Below are positions 7,596-15,742 of a DNA stretch of 64,000 bases, in pieces; the first letter of the stretch is position 1, and each line of letters starts with the position of its first letter. The stretch is from Stygiolobus azoricus (GTDB taxonomy: Archaea > Thermoproteota > Thermoprotei_A > Sulfolobales > Sulfolobaceae). The stretch is taken from contig NZ_CP045483.1 of NCBI RefSeq assembly GCF_009729035.1, forward strand, positions 1,923,070 through 1,987,069. Direction: 5' to 3'. The position numbers and the translations under genes were made by a program. The notes below the pieces were generated by a model that worked only from the letters and a program-made list of their open reading frames with translations, did not search any database and was not told where the DNA came from.

Positions 7596-8970
7596 CAAGA
7601 AGGGTTTGAAGAGGACTGTAATAGTTGAGATTATTGTAGATAAACGGATTCATGACGTTCTGCTCTCTATCGCAAACATACTCGCAATGGCTTATAATGA
7701 GATAAACTACATGCGGAGGAGGCTGTTCTTCGACAAGAAATTGACGCCAGAGGCGATGAGGCAAACATATAACGAGGTATATAGGAAATATGCAGATGAG
7801 TACAAGACCGCCGATGGGCATTGCCTCCTCGGTTCGGACACTTTGCAGGCAGTGCTTAACTTGAGCGATGATAACTGGAGAGCGTTTTTTATGCTGCTTA
7901 AGGAAAAAGAGGTGTTACCGAGTTGGTTTGAGGTCAACCCGCCAGGCTATAGTAAGAGTGGCAAAAGGAGAATACCATTCATAAGGCTGAAGTCTAGACA
8001 GTGGGAGTTGAGCGGCGATACGATCATCATCAAGGGTGTGCCGGCGTTTGGGCTGAGAGCAGTATTGAAAATTAAGGGAGGGGTTCACTGGAGTGGCGAG
8101 AGAGGAGAGCTGATGTTGAGGTATGATATCGATGGAAAGAAGTGGTATGCGTATATGCAGTTCTACGGCACAGAAAAGCTATATAGCGATGGCTGGAGAA
8201 CAGTTCCTCTGCCTCTCCCAGGCTCTGGTATCGCTGGCATTGATCTTGGAGTTAACAACCTCTTCGCAGTCTATAGCATAACCTCTGATGGGAGGCATGT
8301 TAGTGCTCTTTTCAACGGCAGACCTCTCAAGTCGATCTGGTTCTACTGGAAGCACAAGATATCCATGCTCCAATCCTTGCTGAGCGGACTCAGAACAAGC
8401 AGAAGATTTAGATTGATGCATAGAAAGGCGAAGATGCAGATGAAAAACTACATAGACCGCCAGATCAGGAAACTGTATAGATGGTTGAGAGAACACGGAA
8501 TAGGCACTGTTTTAGTTGGGCTTCCGCATGATATTGTCCACAGAGAAGGTAATGAGTTCACTGAGAGGATATGGATGTATGGATACACCCTGAAGAGGCT
8601 CAAAGAAGTTGCCGAAGAGGAGGGCATAGAAATACGATTCATACCCGAGTCATATACCTCCTCAACATGTCCTCTACATGGCAGAGACTGTGGAAAAAGG
8701 ATTTTGAGAGGACTATTCAAGTGCACAAAACTGGGCAAAGTGTTCAATGCCGACTTGACAGCAGCATACAATATACTCGCGAGGGGAATCTCCATAACCC
8801 CGAGTCCCCGCAAAAGGGATAGGGGTAATGGGTTGAAGACCCAGCCCGAGGCTGAATCAAAAAAATGTGGCTCCAAACCTCCCCGCTCTGGCGGGAACTC
8901 CCGCCCTTTAAGGCGGGGAGGAGGTCAGTTTGTAGAATCAATTTATCATCACAAGCAACTCCGCTTCTGA
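7576..8970 (+). CDS. tnpB: TnpB-type RNA-guided nuclease (RuvC-II Glu not in canonical place)
   Basis: 464 residues from ATG 7576, chosen because GAGGTGA lies 5 nt before it; an in-frame GTG at 7567 is less likely. Intact TnpB is an RNA-guided DNA nuclease that helps IS200/IS605 elements persist. RuvC-I Asp223 is in GIDLGVNN, RuvC-III Asp392 in NADLTAAYNI, and a zinc-finger remnant has Cys365, Cys372 and Cys383. The fourth zinc ligand is not obvious (CTKLG in place of a CxxC/H-type pair). The RuvC-II segment reads TVLVGLPHDI (311-320), with Gly where the catalytic Glu is expected. The reading frame runs through the right-end hairpin and about 40 nt into flanking DNA before stopping. It may be catalytically altered. 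Confidence 0.85.
   Translation: MPRKRTNKKGLKRTVIVEIIVDKRIHDVLLSIANILAMAYNEINYMRRRLFFDKKLTPEAMRQTYNEVYRKYADEYKTADGHCLLGSDTLQAVLNLSDDNWRAFFMLLKEKEVLPSWFEVNPPGYSKSGKRRIPFIRLKSRQWELSGDTIIIKGVPAFGLRAVLKIKGGVHWSGERGELMLRYDIDGKKWYAYMQFYGTEKLYSDGWRTVPLPLPGSGIAGIDLGVNNLFAVYSITSDGRHVSALFNGRPLKSIWFYWKHKISMLQSLLSGLRTSRRFRLMHRKAKMQMKNYIDRQIRKLYRWLREHGIGTVLVGLPHDIVHREGNEFTERIWMYGYTLKRLKEVAEEEGIEIRFIPESYTSSTCPLHGRDCGKRILRGLFKCTKLGKVFNADLTAAYNILARGISITPSPRKRDRGNGLKTQPEAESKKCGSKPPRSGGNSRPLRRGGGQFVESIYHHKQLRF
8790..8925 (+). ncRNA. Predicted omega (right-end) guide RNA scaffold of the IS
   Basis: In this family the TnpB guide RNA overlaps the 3' end of tnpB and the right end of the element. The segment contains GGGTTGAAGACCC (8830-8842) and the long terminal hairpin closed by 8878-8886/8913-8921. 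The guide would be the flanking sequence starting near 8925. Presence of the structures is seen; expression and exact ends are inferred from the family. Confidence 0.5.
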
Positions 8971-9601
8971 GAAGATATACACTGAGCTATTATATTTTCT
9001 CTTCTTATGAATTTGAGATTATCCAGTTACCTTAACTTAGTAGAACCTTTAATCAGTTTTACGTTTTTGTATCTGGTAGGCGAGAAAAATAATATAGAGT
9101 CAAAAATAACTTAAAGACAAATAATATCAGAATTTTTTAAACTTTCCTTTTTAAATGATTTTTGAGACAAATAATCAATAAGAGGTAATGGCTATCGGAA
9201 AGAAAATTTAAGGGAAAATCGTAAAACATCATTCAATGGAGTAAGGAAAAATATAGCTAATTCAAATTGAAGATAGGGTTAGCCTCTACATTATTAACGC
9301 AATTTCATAGACGAAGTCATACGCAAGGTGATCTTACTTGAGAATTTATACTCAGTACCTTTGTAGTTTTAGAATCTAGAAACAAAAAATAAATTTGTAC
9401 TCTAAATCTATAAAACTAACGTTTGATATATAAGACTCTTTTTAATTAATGACCTTTAACCTAATGTGATACAAAGATGATTTGAAACTAAATTATTTAA
9501 TTTTATTACGCCGTTATTATAGATATTATTTAACACACCTTATTTTTTTAAGCATCTTAAATTCTGGTAAATGCTTATTTTTTATAATCACTTGTAAAAA
9601 C
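8971..9601. other. AT-rich intergenic region downstream of the IS
   Basis: About 630 bp, very AT-rich, with frequent stops in all frames. I see no gene, RNA or long repeat. A TATA-like TTTAATTAAT lies near 9440, but a plus-strand frame opening near 9482 does not look coding until 9602. Confidence 0.5.
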
Positions 9602-9775
9602 ATGATAATGGAGAGGGATAAGATTAAAAGATTTGCACTGTTCACCTTCATAGGTTCTACCACGGCACCAGGTATATTAGCCACACTTAATTTATCTATC
9701 TCGCTGGCCCTATTTTCACTAGTAATAGCTTCTTCAGTAGTGCTAATGACTTATTTCTCAGTTAAGGAGGAATGA
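9602..9775 (+). CDS. Small two-helix membrane protein
   Basis: 57 residues from ATG 9602 (MIMERDKIKRF), with two hydrophobic segments (about 11-29 and 33-51) and a charged end. A longer frame opens upstream, but its extra residues are low-complexity and a start there is unlikely. Its TGA overlaps the ATG of the next, broken membrane-protein gene in an ATGA arrangement. The two were probably co-translated partners of a small membrane complex. Because the partner is disrupted, this gene may itself no longer be functional. Confidence 0.45.
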   Translation: MIMERDKIKRFALFTFIGSTTAPGILATLNLSISLALFSLVIASSVVLMTYFSVKEE

Positions 9776-10649
9776 ACAGAACAAGGGCTTTACTCTTATA
9801 CTAAAAGACTGGGTGTGGCTCCTTCAAGATTATTTTTGATCACGTGGTTTATCAGCTACTATCTATATGTTCTGTATACAATCCTATATATACCTTATTA
9901 CGTGTTAAATTTAGATGGATTAACCCCATTAGTTCTATCTATCTTAATGTATCAATCTTTTTACTCGAGGTGTTCATTAACCCGTTGTACGCTTTTCCAT
10001 TTATTTACTTTGCCCAAATAGCATTCTCTTTGCCCTTTAGTTTAAAGATAAGGATTGAACATTTGTCACCTACAATTCCATCCTTTCTTCCTCTTTGTTA
10101 TTGGTGTGCATAACTCTATCTACGTTTGTTAGAGGTGATAAGTCCAAGGATTCCTCCTTTATTTTACTGGCCTTCTTGATTTCTTCTATAATCATAATAT
10201 ATGGTACCTACTTAGTCGCTCCTTCTTACGTAGTGTTAGCCAGTGTATTCGGTAACTACGGCTTAATCTTAGCTGAATTAACTGCAATAAACAACTTAGT
10301 CAGACCGTTTATAAGTAGAAAATCATTTTTCCTACTCAACTTTGCAATAATTCCTTTATCTCTAATAGGTAACGTTAATTATTCAGTCTTTTATAACACT
10401 CTTATCATCCCCTCTGTCGTGTTTTTGTACTTTAGCTTGTTTATTTATGCAATTTCTACACTCGTCATCTTAAAGGGAGTAAAGAAAATAGTGTCGATAT
10501 TATCAGCGTTCTTATTTGCTTTTGGTGAATATTACGTTATTACTGGGGCATCAGGATATTTATTCTATGAGGCTATTGCGACGTTTATTAGCGGTATTAT
10601 CATTTTCCTAATGATATTTCTTGTCCCGCCGAAGTATGTAGGAGACTAG
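9773..10649 (+). pseudogene. Frameshifted polytopic membrane-protein gene
   Basis: Starting with ATG 9773 (MNRTRALLL), the hydrophobic protein can be followed only by changing frame several times: near 9800 (to YTKRLGVAPSRLF), near 9940 (to YLNVSIFLLEVF), and near 10095 (to LLVCITLSTFVRG). The last frame is open to 10649 and alone encodes about 184 residues with five or six membrane segments. Together they would make a protein of about 290 residues with 8-9 helices. I do not recognise the family. Several independent frameshifts argue for real decay rather than one sequencing error. Confidence 0.55.
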
Positions 10650-10843
10650 ATGAGTAGTTTTCTTAATATTGGGAAAACATTCAAGTAATGGCAATAAAGT
10701 GCTGAATAACTACTAGAATATTTATTTGGCGTTAATTGATTATCTATCCACCAAAAACCTATCGAGGAGCTAGATAACATTTGAAGAACTACTTTGAGTC
10801 ATCCAATGCTACCGCTCGTCAAACCCATTGAACTGTTACCTTC

Positions 10844-11242
10844 TTATCTAATTATTTCATCAATAAAAATTACATTTAGTTCTGCCTTAAAGGGTTCAAT
10901 CTCTTTCTCCCTTCTAAATAAGGCTGATAAACCGAGTACTTTAGCTGTCGCAATACTGCTTGCATCAGCCAAAGAGATAGAATATTTGCACTTTATTTTA
11001 TAAACTTCTCCTCTTACTCTGGAGAACGGAAATATTGTAAAATAACCAGAATTTTTGAGCATATTTTCAACTTCTTCAGCTTTCTTTTCGTCGCTTTTCC
11101 TACAGATTACGTATTTTATCTCCTCAACGTTTAATTCGTTTATTATTACTTCGTCTAAGTTGTCCTCAATATATTTTTCCAATTTTTTGCCTTTATCGCT
11201 TCCTGACAGTATATCAATGATTACTCCGGAATCAAATACCAT
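10844..11242 (-). CDS. vapC: PIN-domain toxin VapC
   Basis: 132 residues from ATG 11242 (MVFDSGVIID). The frame is open further upstream but would overlap the antitoxin more deeply. VapC toxins are RNases. PIN acidic residues are visible: Asp4 in MVFDSGVIID, Glu in INELNVEEI (about 40), and the Asp pair of SLADASSIATAKVLG (about 90). The gene overlaps the 3' end of vapB by 11 bp, the standard antitoxin-first order. Length is typical. A functional pair is likely because both frames are intact. Confidence 0.85.
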   Translation of the reverse strand: MVFDSGVIIDILSGSDKGKKLEKYIEDNLDEVIINELNVEEIKYVICRKSDEKKAEEVENMLKNSGYFTIFPFSRVRGEVYKIKCKYSISLADASSIATAKVLGLSALFRREKEIEPFKAELNVIFIDEIIR

Positions 11243-11483
11243 ACTTCTCTTTCTCAAGCTCAATTTCCTTTCTCCTCTCTTCTTCAAGCTCTTCCGCAGA
11301 AAGGCTAGGTAAGATTCCTACTAAACTCCTTAAAACCTCTGGGTTCTTCTTTCTATAAAGAGAAAGTAAGAATTCTATTACGTCATTAAAGTCAACTTTT
11401 TCTCCTCTCTCTATTTGTAATTCGCCCATGATTTTGATTAACTCTCTTTTTACCTCTTTAGAAACTCTAATTGTTTCAGACAT
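11232..11483 (-). CDS. vapB: VapB-type antitoxin
   Basis: 83 residues from ATG 11483. A GTG at 11486 would add one residue, but the TATA box position favours a leaderless transcript starting at about the ATG. The N-terminal part (SETIRVSKEVKRELIKI) looks like a ribbon-helix-helix DNA-binding domain. The C-terminal part is very acidic and basic in turn (EELEEERRKEIELEKEKYGI), typical of the toxin-binding tail. It directly precedes vapC. Two half-sites upstream suggest autoregulation. Confidence 0.8.
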   Translation of the reverse strand: MSETIRVSKEVKRELIKIMGELQIERGEKVDFNDVIEFLLSLYRKKNPEVLRSLVGILPSLSAEELEEERRKEIELEKEKYGI

Positions 11484-11492
11484 CACTTTGTT

Positions 11493-11514
11493 ACTTTGTT
11501 ACAAAGTATATAAG
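11493..11514 (-). promoter_or_regulatory. vapBC promoter with palindromic operator
   Basis: ACTTTGT-T-ACAAAGT (11493-11507) is a perfect 7+7 palindrome with a 1-nt centre. A further half-site ACTTTGT lies at 11485-11491, directly before the start codon. The minus-strand TATA box CTTATATAC (11514-11506) overlaps the outer arm. Binding of VapB or VapBC here would cover the TATA box and the start of a leaderless transcript. Confidence 0.65.
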
Positions 11515-11633
11515 ATTTACCAGTTCGTCCAATCGGTAATAAAGAGGTCAAATCATATATGAGCGGGAAAATCGAAAGCTAAAGAGCGTTAGGGTGAAAG
11601 ATATAATTATCACGATGAACATATAAGACTATT

Positions 11634-11850
11634 TTACTTCTCAATTTCATTAACTATTCTAAGTAATACAACCTCTATTAGTTCTCTGATAATTACGTCA
11701 GCCCCGTGATCTAATGGAGTTTCATCTTCATTAATTCTGAGGAATTAAGTTTGCAGTATAAACAGTAAGGGAAGAACTTGTAACTAATGCGAGGTTTGCC
11801 TTGTAAGGAGCATTTGGGAGGAAGATTTCCCTTATCAGTCATTTTGAGCA
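11634..11850 (-). pseudogene. Sir2-family deacetylase remnant (C-terminal part)
   Basis: Read on the minus strand, the DNA encodes EIFLPNAPYKANLALV, then SSSLTVYTANLIPQ. After a frame change it reads EDETPLDHGADVII followed by a helix ending IVNEIEK and TAA at 11634. These line up with the end of the intact Sir2 at 39.9 kb (SSLTVYPANLVPQ, MEETPLDFIADVVI, IIVNEVKRK). The segment between the two blocks (equivalent to VVKERGGRLIIL) is missing. No N-terminal NAD-binding part is found. It is a dead paralogue of Sir2. Confidence 0.75.
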
Positions 11851-12115
11851 TTTCCCTAGAACCGTATTATCTAAAACATGAATCCCTGTTTCCCTTTCTG
11901 GCGTAGCAATGCTTTTAGTTGCATTAATGTATCCTAGGTTTATGCTTTTAAGAGGTGAGGGAGGAAGCCCACTAGTGCTAAGTGTCAAGTGGAGCGACTA
12001 AAGTCAAAAGAAGTTCTAAAGGTGATACGTAAATAAAAATATTATATATTGTATAACTAATTGGTATTAATTAAAAAATTGATATTTATCTTAGCATCGA
12101 TAAACAATATCCATA
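11851..12115. other. Probable further debris of the Sir2 remnant, then AT-rich spacer
   Basis: Minus-strand codons at about 11855-11950 read GIHVLDNTVLGKCSK, which could be the decayed counterpart of the Sir2 ELHGTMKRSYCSSC segment; the match is weak. From 12010 on the DNA is AT-rich with no gene. Confidence 0.3.
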
Positions 12116-12391
12116 TCAACCTCCCCACATATTACCGCCTGAGGACGAGGAAGAGGATGATGTTGAGGAACTAGATGACATCCCTGAATAACTACTAGTT
12201 GAGCTACTCATTCCATTGCCTCCCATACTACCACTCATTGAACTGGTATTTGACATACTATTCATCATCGTATTGCTATTCATCGATCCACTACTAGCAC
12301 TTGGATGAACCAATGCAAAAATAACTACGGCAATTATTGCTACTGCTATTACGCCTCCTATAGCTCCTAGTATTGGTTTACTTAGTTTCAT
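12116..12391 (-). CDS. Membrane-anchored Ser/Met/Gly-rich low-complexity protein
   Basis: 91 residues from ATG 12391 (MKLSKPILG). A TTG at 12409 is in frame but less likely, since a TATA-like TATAAATTATT lies about 35 nt before 12391. One membrane or signal segment (about 9-28) is followed by some 60 residues made almost only of Ser, Met, Gly, Asn and Thr, with many MxxM or MS repeats and a GGNMWGG end. Met-rich tails can bind Cu(I); whether this one does is inference. It is divergent from a sulfite-oxidase-family gene 160 bp away. Confidence 0.6.
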   Translation of the reverse strand: MKLSKPILGAIGGVIAVAIIAVVIFALVHPSASSGSMNSNTMMNSMSNTSSMSGSMGGNGMSSSTSSYSGMSSSSSTSSSSSSSGGNMWGG

Positions 12392-12553
12392 ATGACTCAA
12401 TCTTCTCAAATCTAAAAATAATTTATATTAATTTTCCCAAATTTTCTAACTATATAGATCTTTCAAATTATTAATTCTCTCATTAAGCCCTACGTTTGGT
12501 TTACATCATAAATTTTGGTAAAAGCTTTTTGGGATTATGAGATCTAATGACTT

Positions 12554-13192
12554 GTGCCTTCGATATCGAGTAGAAGAACTTTCCTTAAAATGATGTTAGC
12601 TGCTACTTCGTTAATAGCTATATGGAAATTAGGGACAAGTGATATTTTAATTTCTCATACGAACAAATCCTTAACTCCATTCTCAGCGTGGTATGTGGTG
12701 CAGTATAGTTACTACACTCCTAAATTATCCATATCTAATTATGTTCTAACCGTAGACGGACAAGTTGAAAATCCTTTACAATTAACATATGAGGATCTAA
12801 TTAATATGCCATCAATTTCCATAAAAGATACTATACAATGTGTTTCTGACTCTTATTTCTTAAAAGCTAATGTGGAATGGACTGGAGTTCCACTAAAGTA
12901 TATTCTAAATAAAGCTGGTGTTAAGCCTAATGCAATTAAAGTAGTAACTTTCGGAGCTGACGGGTATACAGCAGACTTACCTTTATACAAGGCAATGGAA
13001 GATGATACCATTGTAGCATACATGGTAGACGGGAAACCACTGCCGGAACTTCACGGCTACCCGGTAAGAATGGTTGTACCACGTTGGTGGGGATACTGCT
13101 ACACCAAATGGTTAGTGAGAATTCATGTTACAGATAAGGACTACCTTGGTTATTGGGAGTCAAGGGGGTATCCAGATGTTGCGAGGAAGTAA
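12554..13192 (+). CDS. Exported molybdopterin oxidoreductase, sulfite oxidase/MsrP family
   Basis: 212 residues starting at GTG 12554. The N-terminus SSRRTFLKMMLA is a Tat signal (twin Arg plus FLK), so the folded Mo enzyme is sent outside the membrane. The domain has LTYEDLINMPS, then DTIQCVSDS with the likely Mo-ligating Cys (about 94), WTGVPLKYIL, and a C-terminal HGYPVRMVVPRWWGY. It is shorter than eukaryotic sulfite oxidases and close to MsrP/YedY size. The next gene overlaps it by 17 bp and encodes a membrane protein with paired histidines, so the two likely form a membrane-bound reductase or oxidase. The substrate is unknown. Confidence 0.85.
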   Translation: MPSISSRRTFLKMMLAATSLIAIWKLGTSDILISHTNKSLTPFSAWYVVQYSYYTPKLSISNYVLTVDGQVENPLQLTYEDLINMPSISIKDTIQCVSDSYFLKANVEWTGVPLKYILNKAGVKPNAIKVVTFGADGYTADLPLYKAMEDDTIVAYMVDGKPLPELHGYPVRMVVPRWWGYCYTKWLVRIHVTDKDYLGYWESRGYPDVARK

Positions 13193-13649
13193 ATTAACGC
13201 TATTATTGGGAACGCTGATAACGTCTGCAGCACCTTATTTCCTCCCCTTAGCTCTACCCGGACTCGTGATGATAGCGGCATCAAGAAAGGCTTTTAATCC
13301 TAACCTCAAAGACTCTATCTACACCCCGTCATTTCAGAGGTTAACAGCTTGGTTCCTGCTAGTGCTAGCACTTCTGGAGGGTATAACAGGTTTCGGGGCC
13401 GGTCCTCAGACCTCTACTTTGGTCTCTGATTTGACTTTCGGTCTGCTAAATAGGGGTAACAGTTTGCAGTTCCACATACTCCTTATAGGACCTTTGACGT
13501 TCTTCTTTATCCTTCATTCCGCCTCTGGCTTAGGCTCAATGTTATTGAGGAGAGGAGTAAAAAATGTATTAATTTTCGAACTCGTAATACCGGCGATAAT
13601 GATCACGTTATATGCTTTAGCAATCTACATGTATGCACTACTTTTATAG
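13176..13649 (+). CDS. Membrane partner of the molybdopterin enzyme, possible haem-b protein
   Basis: 157 residues from ATG 13176 (MLRGSKLTLLL). Overlap with the Mo-enzyme gene by 17 bp implies coupled translation. Four to five membrane segments are present. LQFHILLIGPLTFFFILHSASG places two His 14 residues apart in consecutive turns of one region, a spacing used for haem ligation in membrane cytochromes b, such as the MsrQ or YedZ type. Clear sequence identity to MsrQ is not evident, so electron transfer from the quinone pool to the Mo subunit is inferred from context. Confidence 0.6.
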   Translation: MLRGSKLTLLLGTLITSAAPYFLPLALPGLVMIAASRKAFNPNLKDSIYTPSFQRLTAWFLLVLALLEGITGFGAGPQTSTLVSDLTFGLLNRGNSLQFHILLIGPLTFFFILHSASGLGSMLLRRGVKNVLIFELVIPAIMITLYALAIYMYALLL

Positions 13650-13726
13650 CGCTACTTTTATAGTATAGTTTGGATTTATATTCCACTACTTTCACTCCTA
13701 ATACTTATTAATATTCTTGAGAATTA

Positions 13727-14368
13727 ATGCTTATGATATTCAATTTCTCTTTTGGTGAGCTTACCTTCAAAGGTTTTAATATTAGTGTCACTAAGAGTGA
13801 GTTCAGACAGAGGATAACTGATCTTGAAGTTACTCTAAATATATCGAGGAATCATTCTAACTTACTCAGGAAAATGGTAGAGAATTATTGGAGCTTCCTA
13901 ATTAAGTTAGATAAGAGTAATTTTAATGATTACGCGTTCAGGCTAAAGGTAGTAAGTTCTTTTGAAAAGGTGAAGATGAAACTAAATGATTCGATTGTGA
14001 GTATCATGAATATGAAATTGGAGGAAATGAAGAGATCAGAAAAGGATAAAAATAATCCATATTTAATGGCACTTATAGATGCTTACAGTGACTTGATTAT
14101 GAACCTCAAAATGTTAAGAGCTAAAATGTCAAACGTTGACGATAAAAACATCTCAGGTAATATTCTGAGAGAAATAGTAGAGACATTCCTATCTATTATA
14201 ATATTCACTGTAAGAAAATTTTATGAAAAAATATTAGAGATGAAAAACAACACCCCAAGACCATATTTAGTTAAGCACGTGTGGGTGGTTAAAATGAAAA
14301 ATAAGCTTGACAGTATTTTAAGCATGTTAATAAAGGTCTACGATAACTTGACTAGTATTTTAGTCTAG
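13727..14368 (+). CDS. Helical protein of unknown function
   Basis: 213 residues, strongly helical, rich in Lys, Asn, Ile and Met. Two ATGs lie close to the start (13727 and 13733). There is no cleavable signal; a moderately hydrophobic stretch, EIVETFLSIIIFTVRKFYEKI, lies near 148-168 and may be buried rather than membrane-spanning. Heptad-like patterns over 25-130 suggest a coiled coil or helical bundle. No family is recognised. It is preceded by AT-rich DNA with a possible TATA near 13670-13680 and is not in an obvious operon. Confidence 0.5.
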   Translation: MLMIFNFSFGELTFKGFNISVTKSEFRQRITDLEVTLNISRNHSNLLRKMVENYWSFLIKLDKSNFNDYAFRLKVVSSFEKVKMKLNDSIVSIMNMKLEEMKRSEKDKNNPYLMALIDAYSDLIMNLKMLRAKMSNVDDKNISGNILREIVETFLSIIIFTVRKFYEKILEMKNNTPRPYLVKHVWVVKMKNKLDSILSMLIKVYDNLTSILV

Positions 14369-14785
14369 TTAATTAATATACTTTATTTTAATTTTAATAG
14401 ATTAATTGCTCCTAATGAAGAGGACAAATTCCTATTCCTCGCTCTGATAATCGTTATGTTCACCTTATCCTATAGGGGCTTCAAACAATATATGGCAACA
14501 CCAAACAACCATTAACCAAACATTACATTGAGATTTTCAGCTTGGAAATACGAATAAACCTTTGTCACTAATATCGATCTTTAGATGTTTTACAGAAGAG
14601 GAGCATAGCGAATAATTAGTTTCAGCCATAATGACCTAGCTAAATTTTTTCCTAACATTGTTAATATCTAATTTCTTATACTAGAAATTCTTTCAACGTG
14701 TCAGAACCCATAAGCCTTGATTTATCCATATGTAGCATGTATCTTAGAGATTCTTCAGAATTCAGAAGATCAACTAAACAATGTC
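14369..14785. other. Intergenic region with a small gene remnant
   Basis: Plus-strand codons at about 14408-14514 read APNEEDKFLFLALIIVMF followed by a short polar tail ending in PNNH and TAA. This looks like the last helix and tail of a membrane protein whose upstream part is absent. The rest (14520-14785) is AT-rich with nothing recognisable. Confidence 0.35.
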
Positions 14786-15742
14786 TTATTGCTTTTCCAT
14801 CTGGTAAAGTGCTCTTACCATCTCGCCCGAACTGTACTTATATTTCCTTACTTCTTCAGTCTTATCGAAGATATATAATTTCTCGTGATATATCAACAGA
14901 AAGTCCCTTTTACCTTTACTCCATACTTCTCTTGTTGTCTTCATATTATGCTGTATTTTAATCACTTCCTCCCTTAATACGAAGCCTACTTGAAGGAGAG
15001 TTATTAAGGCATAAGACGTTATCGGCACGTAATGTTTCTTAATCCTAGTGTCTCCCAAAAGTATGGCAAACTGTTTTTCCCTTTTCAACACTCTATATAC
15101 CTCCTTTCCTATCTCTTTTAGAGCTAAAAGGTAGTCCTCGAGGCTTGTATATGAAGACAAGTCCCCTTCATTCCCGCTAGTGTAATCTATTATGTTAAAG
15201 TAAGGGGGGTGAGTAACTACTAACTCAACACTCTCGTCACGCAGTTCAGTTAGTTTTCTAGCATCTCCTATATAGACGTCAACCTTAGCCTTCCTTATGT
15301 CCTCACAACTAACTCCTTCCAGAGAGTCCTTGCATTCCTCCAAGTACTTTTCGAGCCAGTAAAGCCTATGTAACGTTAACATTACTGCGTTTATATTTAC
15401 GTCTACAGAGATACAGTTCCTACCCAAGAGCTTAGCCTCTATACACGTAGTACCACTACCTGCCATTGAATCCAGGACTGTATCGCCAACGTCGGTATAC
15501 TTCAAAATTACTGCTCTAGGTATTTGGGGAGCGAAATTCCCTCGATAGTCACCTTTATGAGTAGCCCAACTACCCCTTTTCGGGAAACTCCAGACTGTAG
15601 TAGAGATGTTTGTGAGTTCATCTTCTTCAGGCTTTAGCCTATCCACCTTAATAGGGTCTAAATGTATGGCATTTTCTCCAAACTTGACTTTGTCATGTGA
15701 ATTAAGGAATTTGAGGTAGTCGTCGAATGTGACTTTTTTCAC
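14786..15742 (-). CDS. DNA methyltransferase (N4-cytosine/N6-adenine type)
   Basis: 318 residues. The SAM-binding motif I is DSMAGSGTT (91-99) and the catalytic motif IV is THPPY (177-181). Motif I preceding motif IV, together with the WSFPKRG...PQIPRAVILKYT lead-in, matches the archaeal group of amino-methyltransferases acting on the exocyclic amine of C or A. No restriction enzyme gene adjoins, so it is either an orphan methylase or the partner of an unrecognised nuclease. GTG/ATG choice: ATG 15742 (MKKVTFDDYLKF) is used. The C-terminal part (about 230-318) is the probable target-recognition region. Confidence 0.8.
   Translation of the reverse strand: MKKVTFDDYLKFLNSHDKVKFGENAIHLDPIKVDRLKPEEDELTNISTTVWSFPKRGSWATHKGDYRGNFAPQIPRAVILKYTDVGDTVLDSMAGSGTTCIEAKLLGRNCISVDVNINAVMLTLHRLYWLEKYLEECKDSLEGVSCEDIRKAKVDVYIGDARKLTELRDESVELVVTHPPYFNIIDYTSGNEGDLSSYTSLEDYLLALKEIGKEVYRVLKREKQFAILLGDTRIKKHYVPITSYALITLLQVGFVLREEVIKIQHNMKTTREVWSKGKRDFLLIYHEKLYIFDKTEEVRKYKYSSGEMVRALYQMEKQ

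Larger units (their letters stand above)
7020..8930 (+). mobile_element. IS200/IS605-family insertion sequence (tnpA + tnpB)
   Basis: The element has a left-end hairpin (about 7032-7054, CTCGCTT paired with AAGCGGG), a second GC-rich repeat near 7080-7102, overlapping tnpA and tnpB, and a strong right-end hairpin (8878-8886 CCTCCCCGC with 8913-8921 GCGGGGAGG, plus inner CGGGAACTCCCG). There are no inverted terminal repeats and no target duplication, as expected for HUH single-strand transposition. Exact ends cannot be placed by eye. The GC content is clearly higher than that of the flanks. Confidence 0.85.

Noticed and set aside
9482..9601. Longer N-terminus for the small two-helix membrane protein
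   Set aside because: The extra residues are low-complexity Tyr/Arg/Leu without a convincing start signal; ATG 9602 gives a normal charged N-terminus.
14698..14961. Plus-strand open frame of 87 codons
   Set aside because: It is antisense to the C-terminal part of the DNA methyltransferase, whose motifs fix the coding strand.
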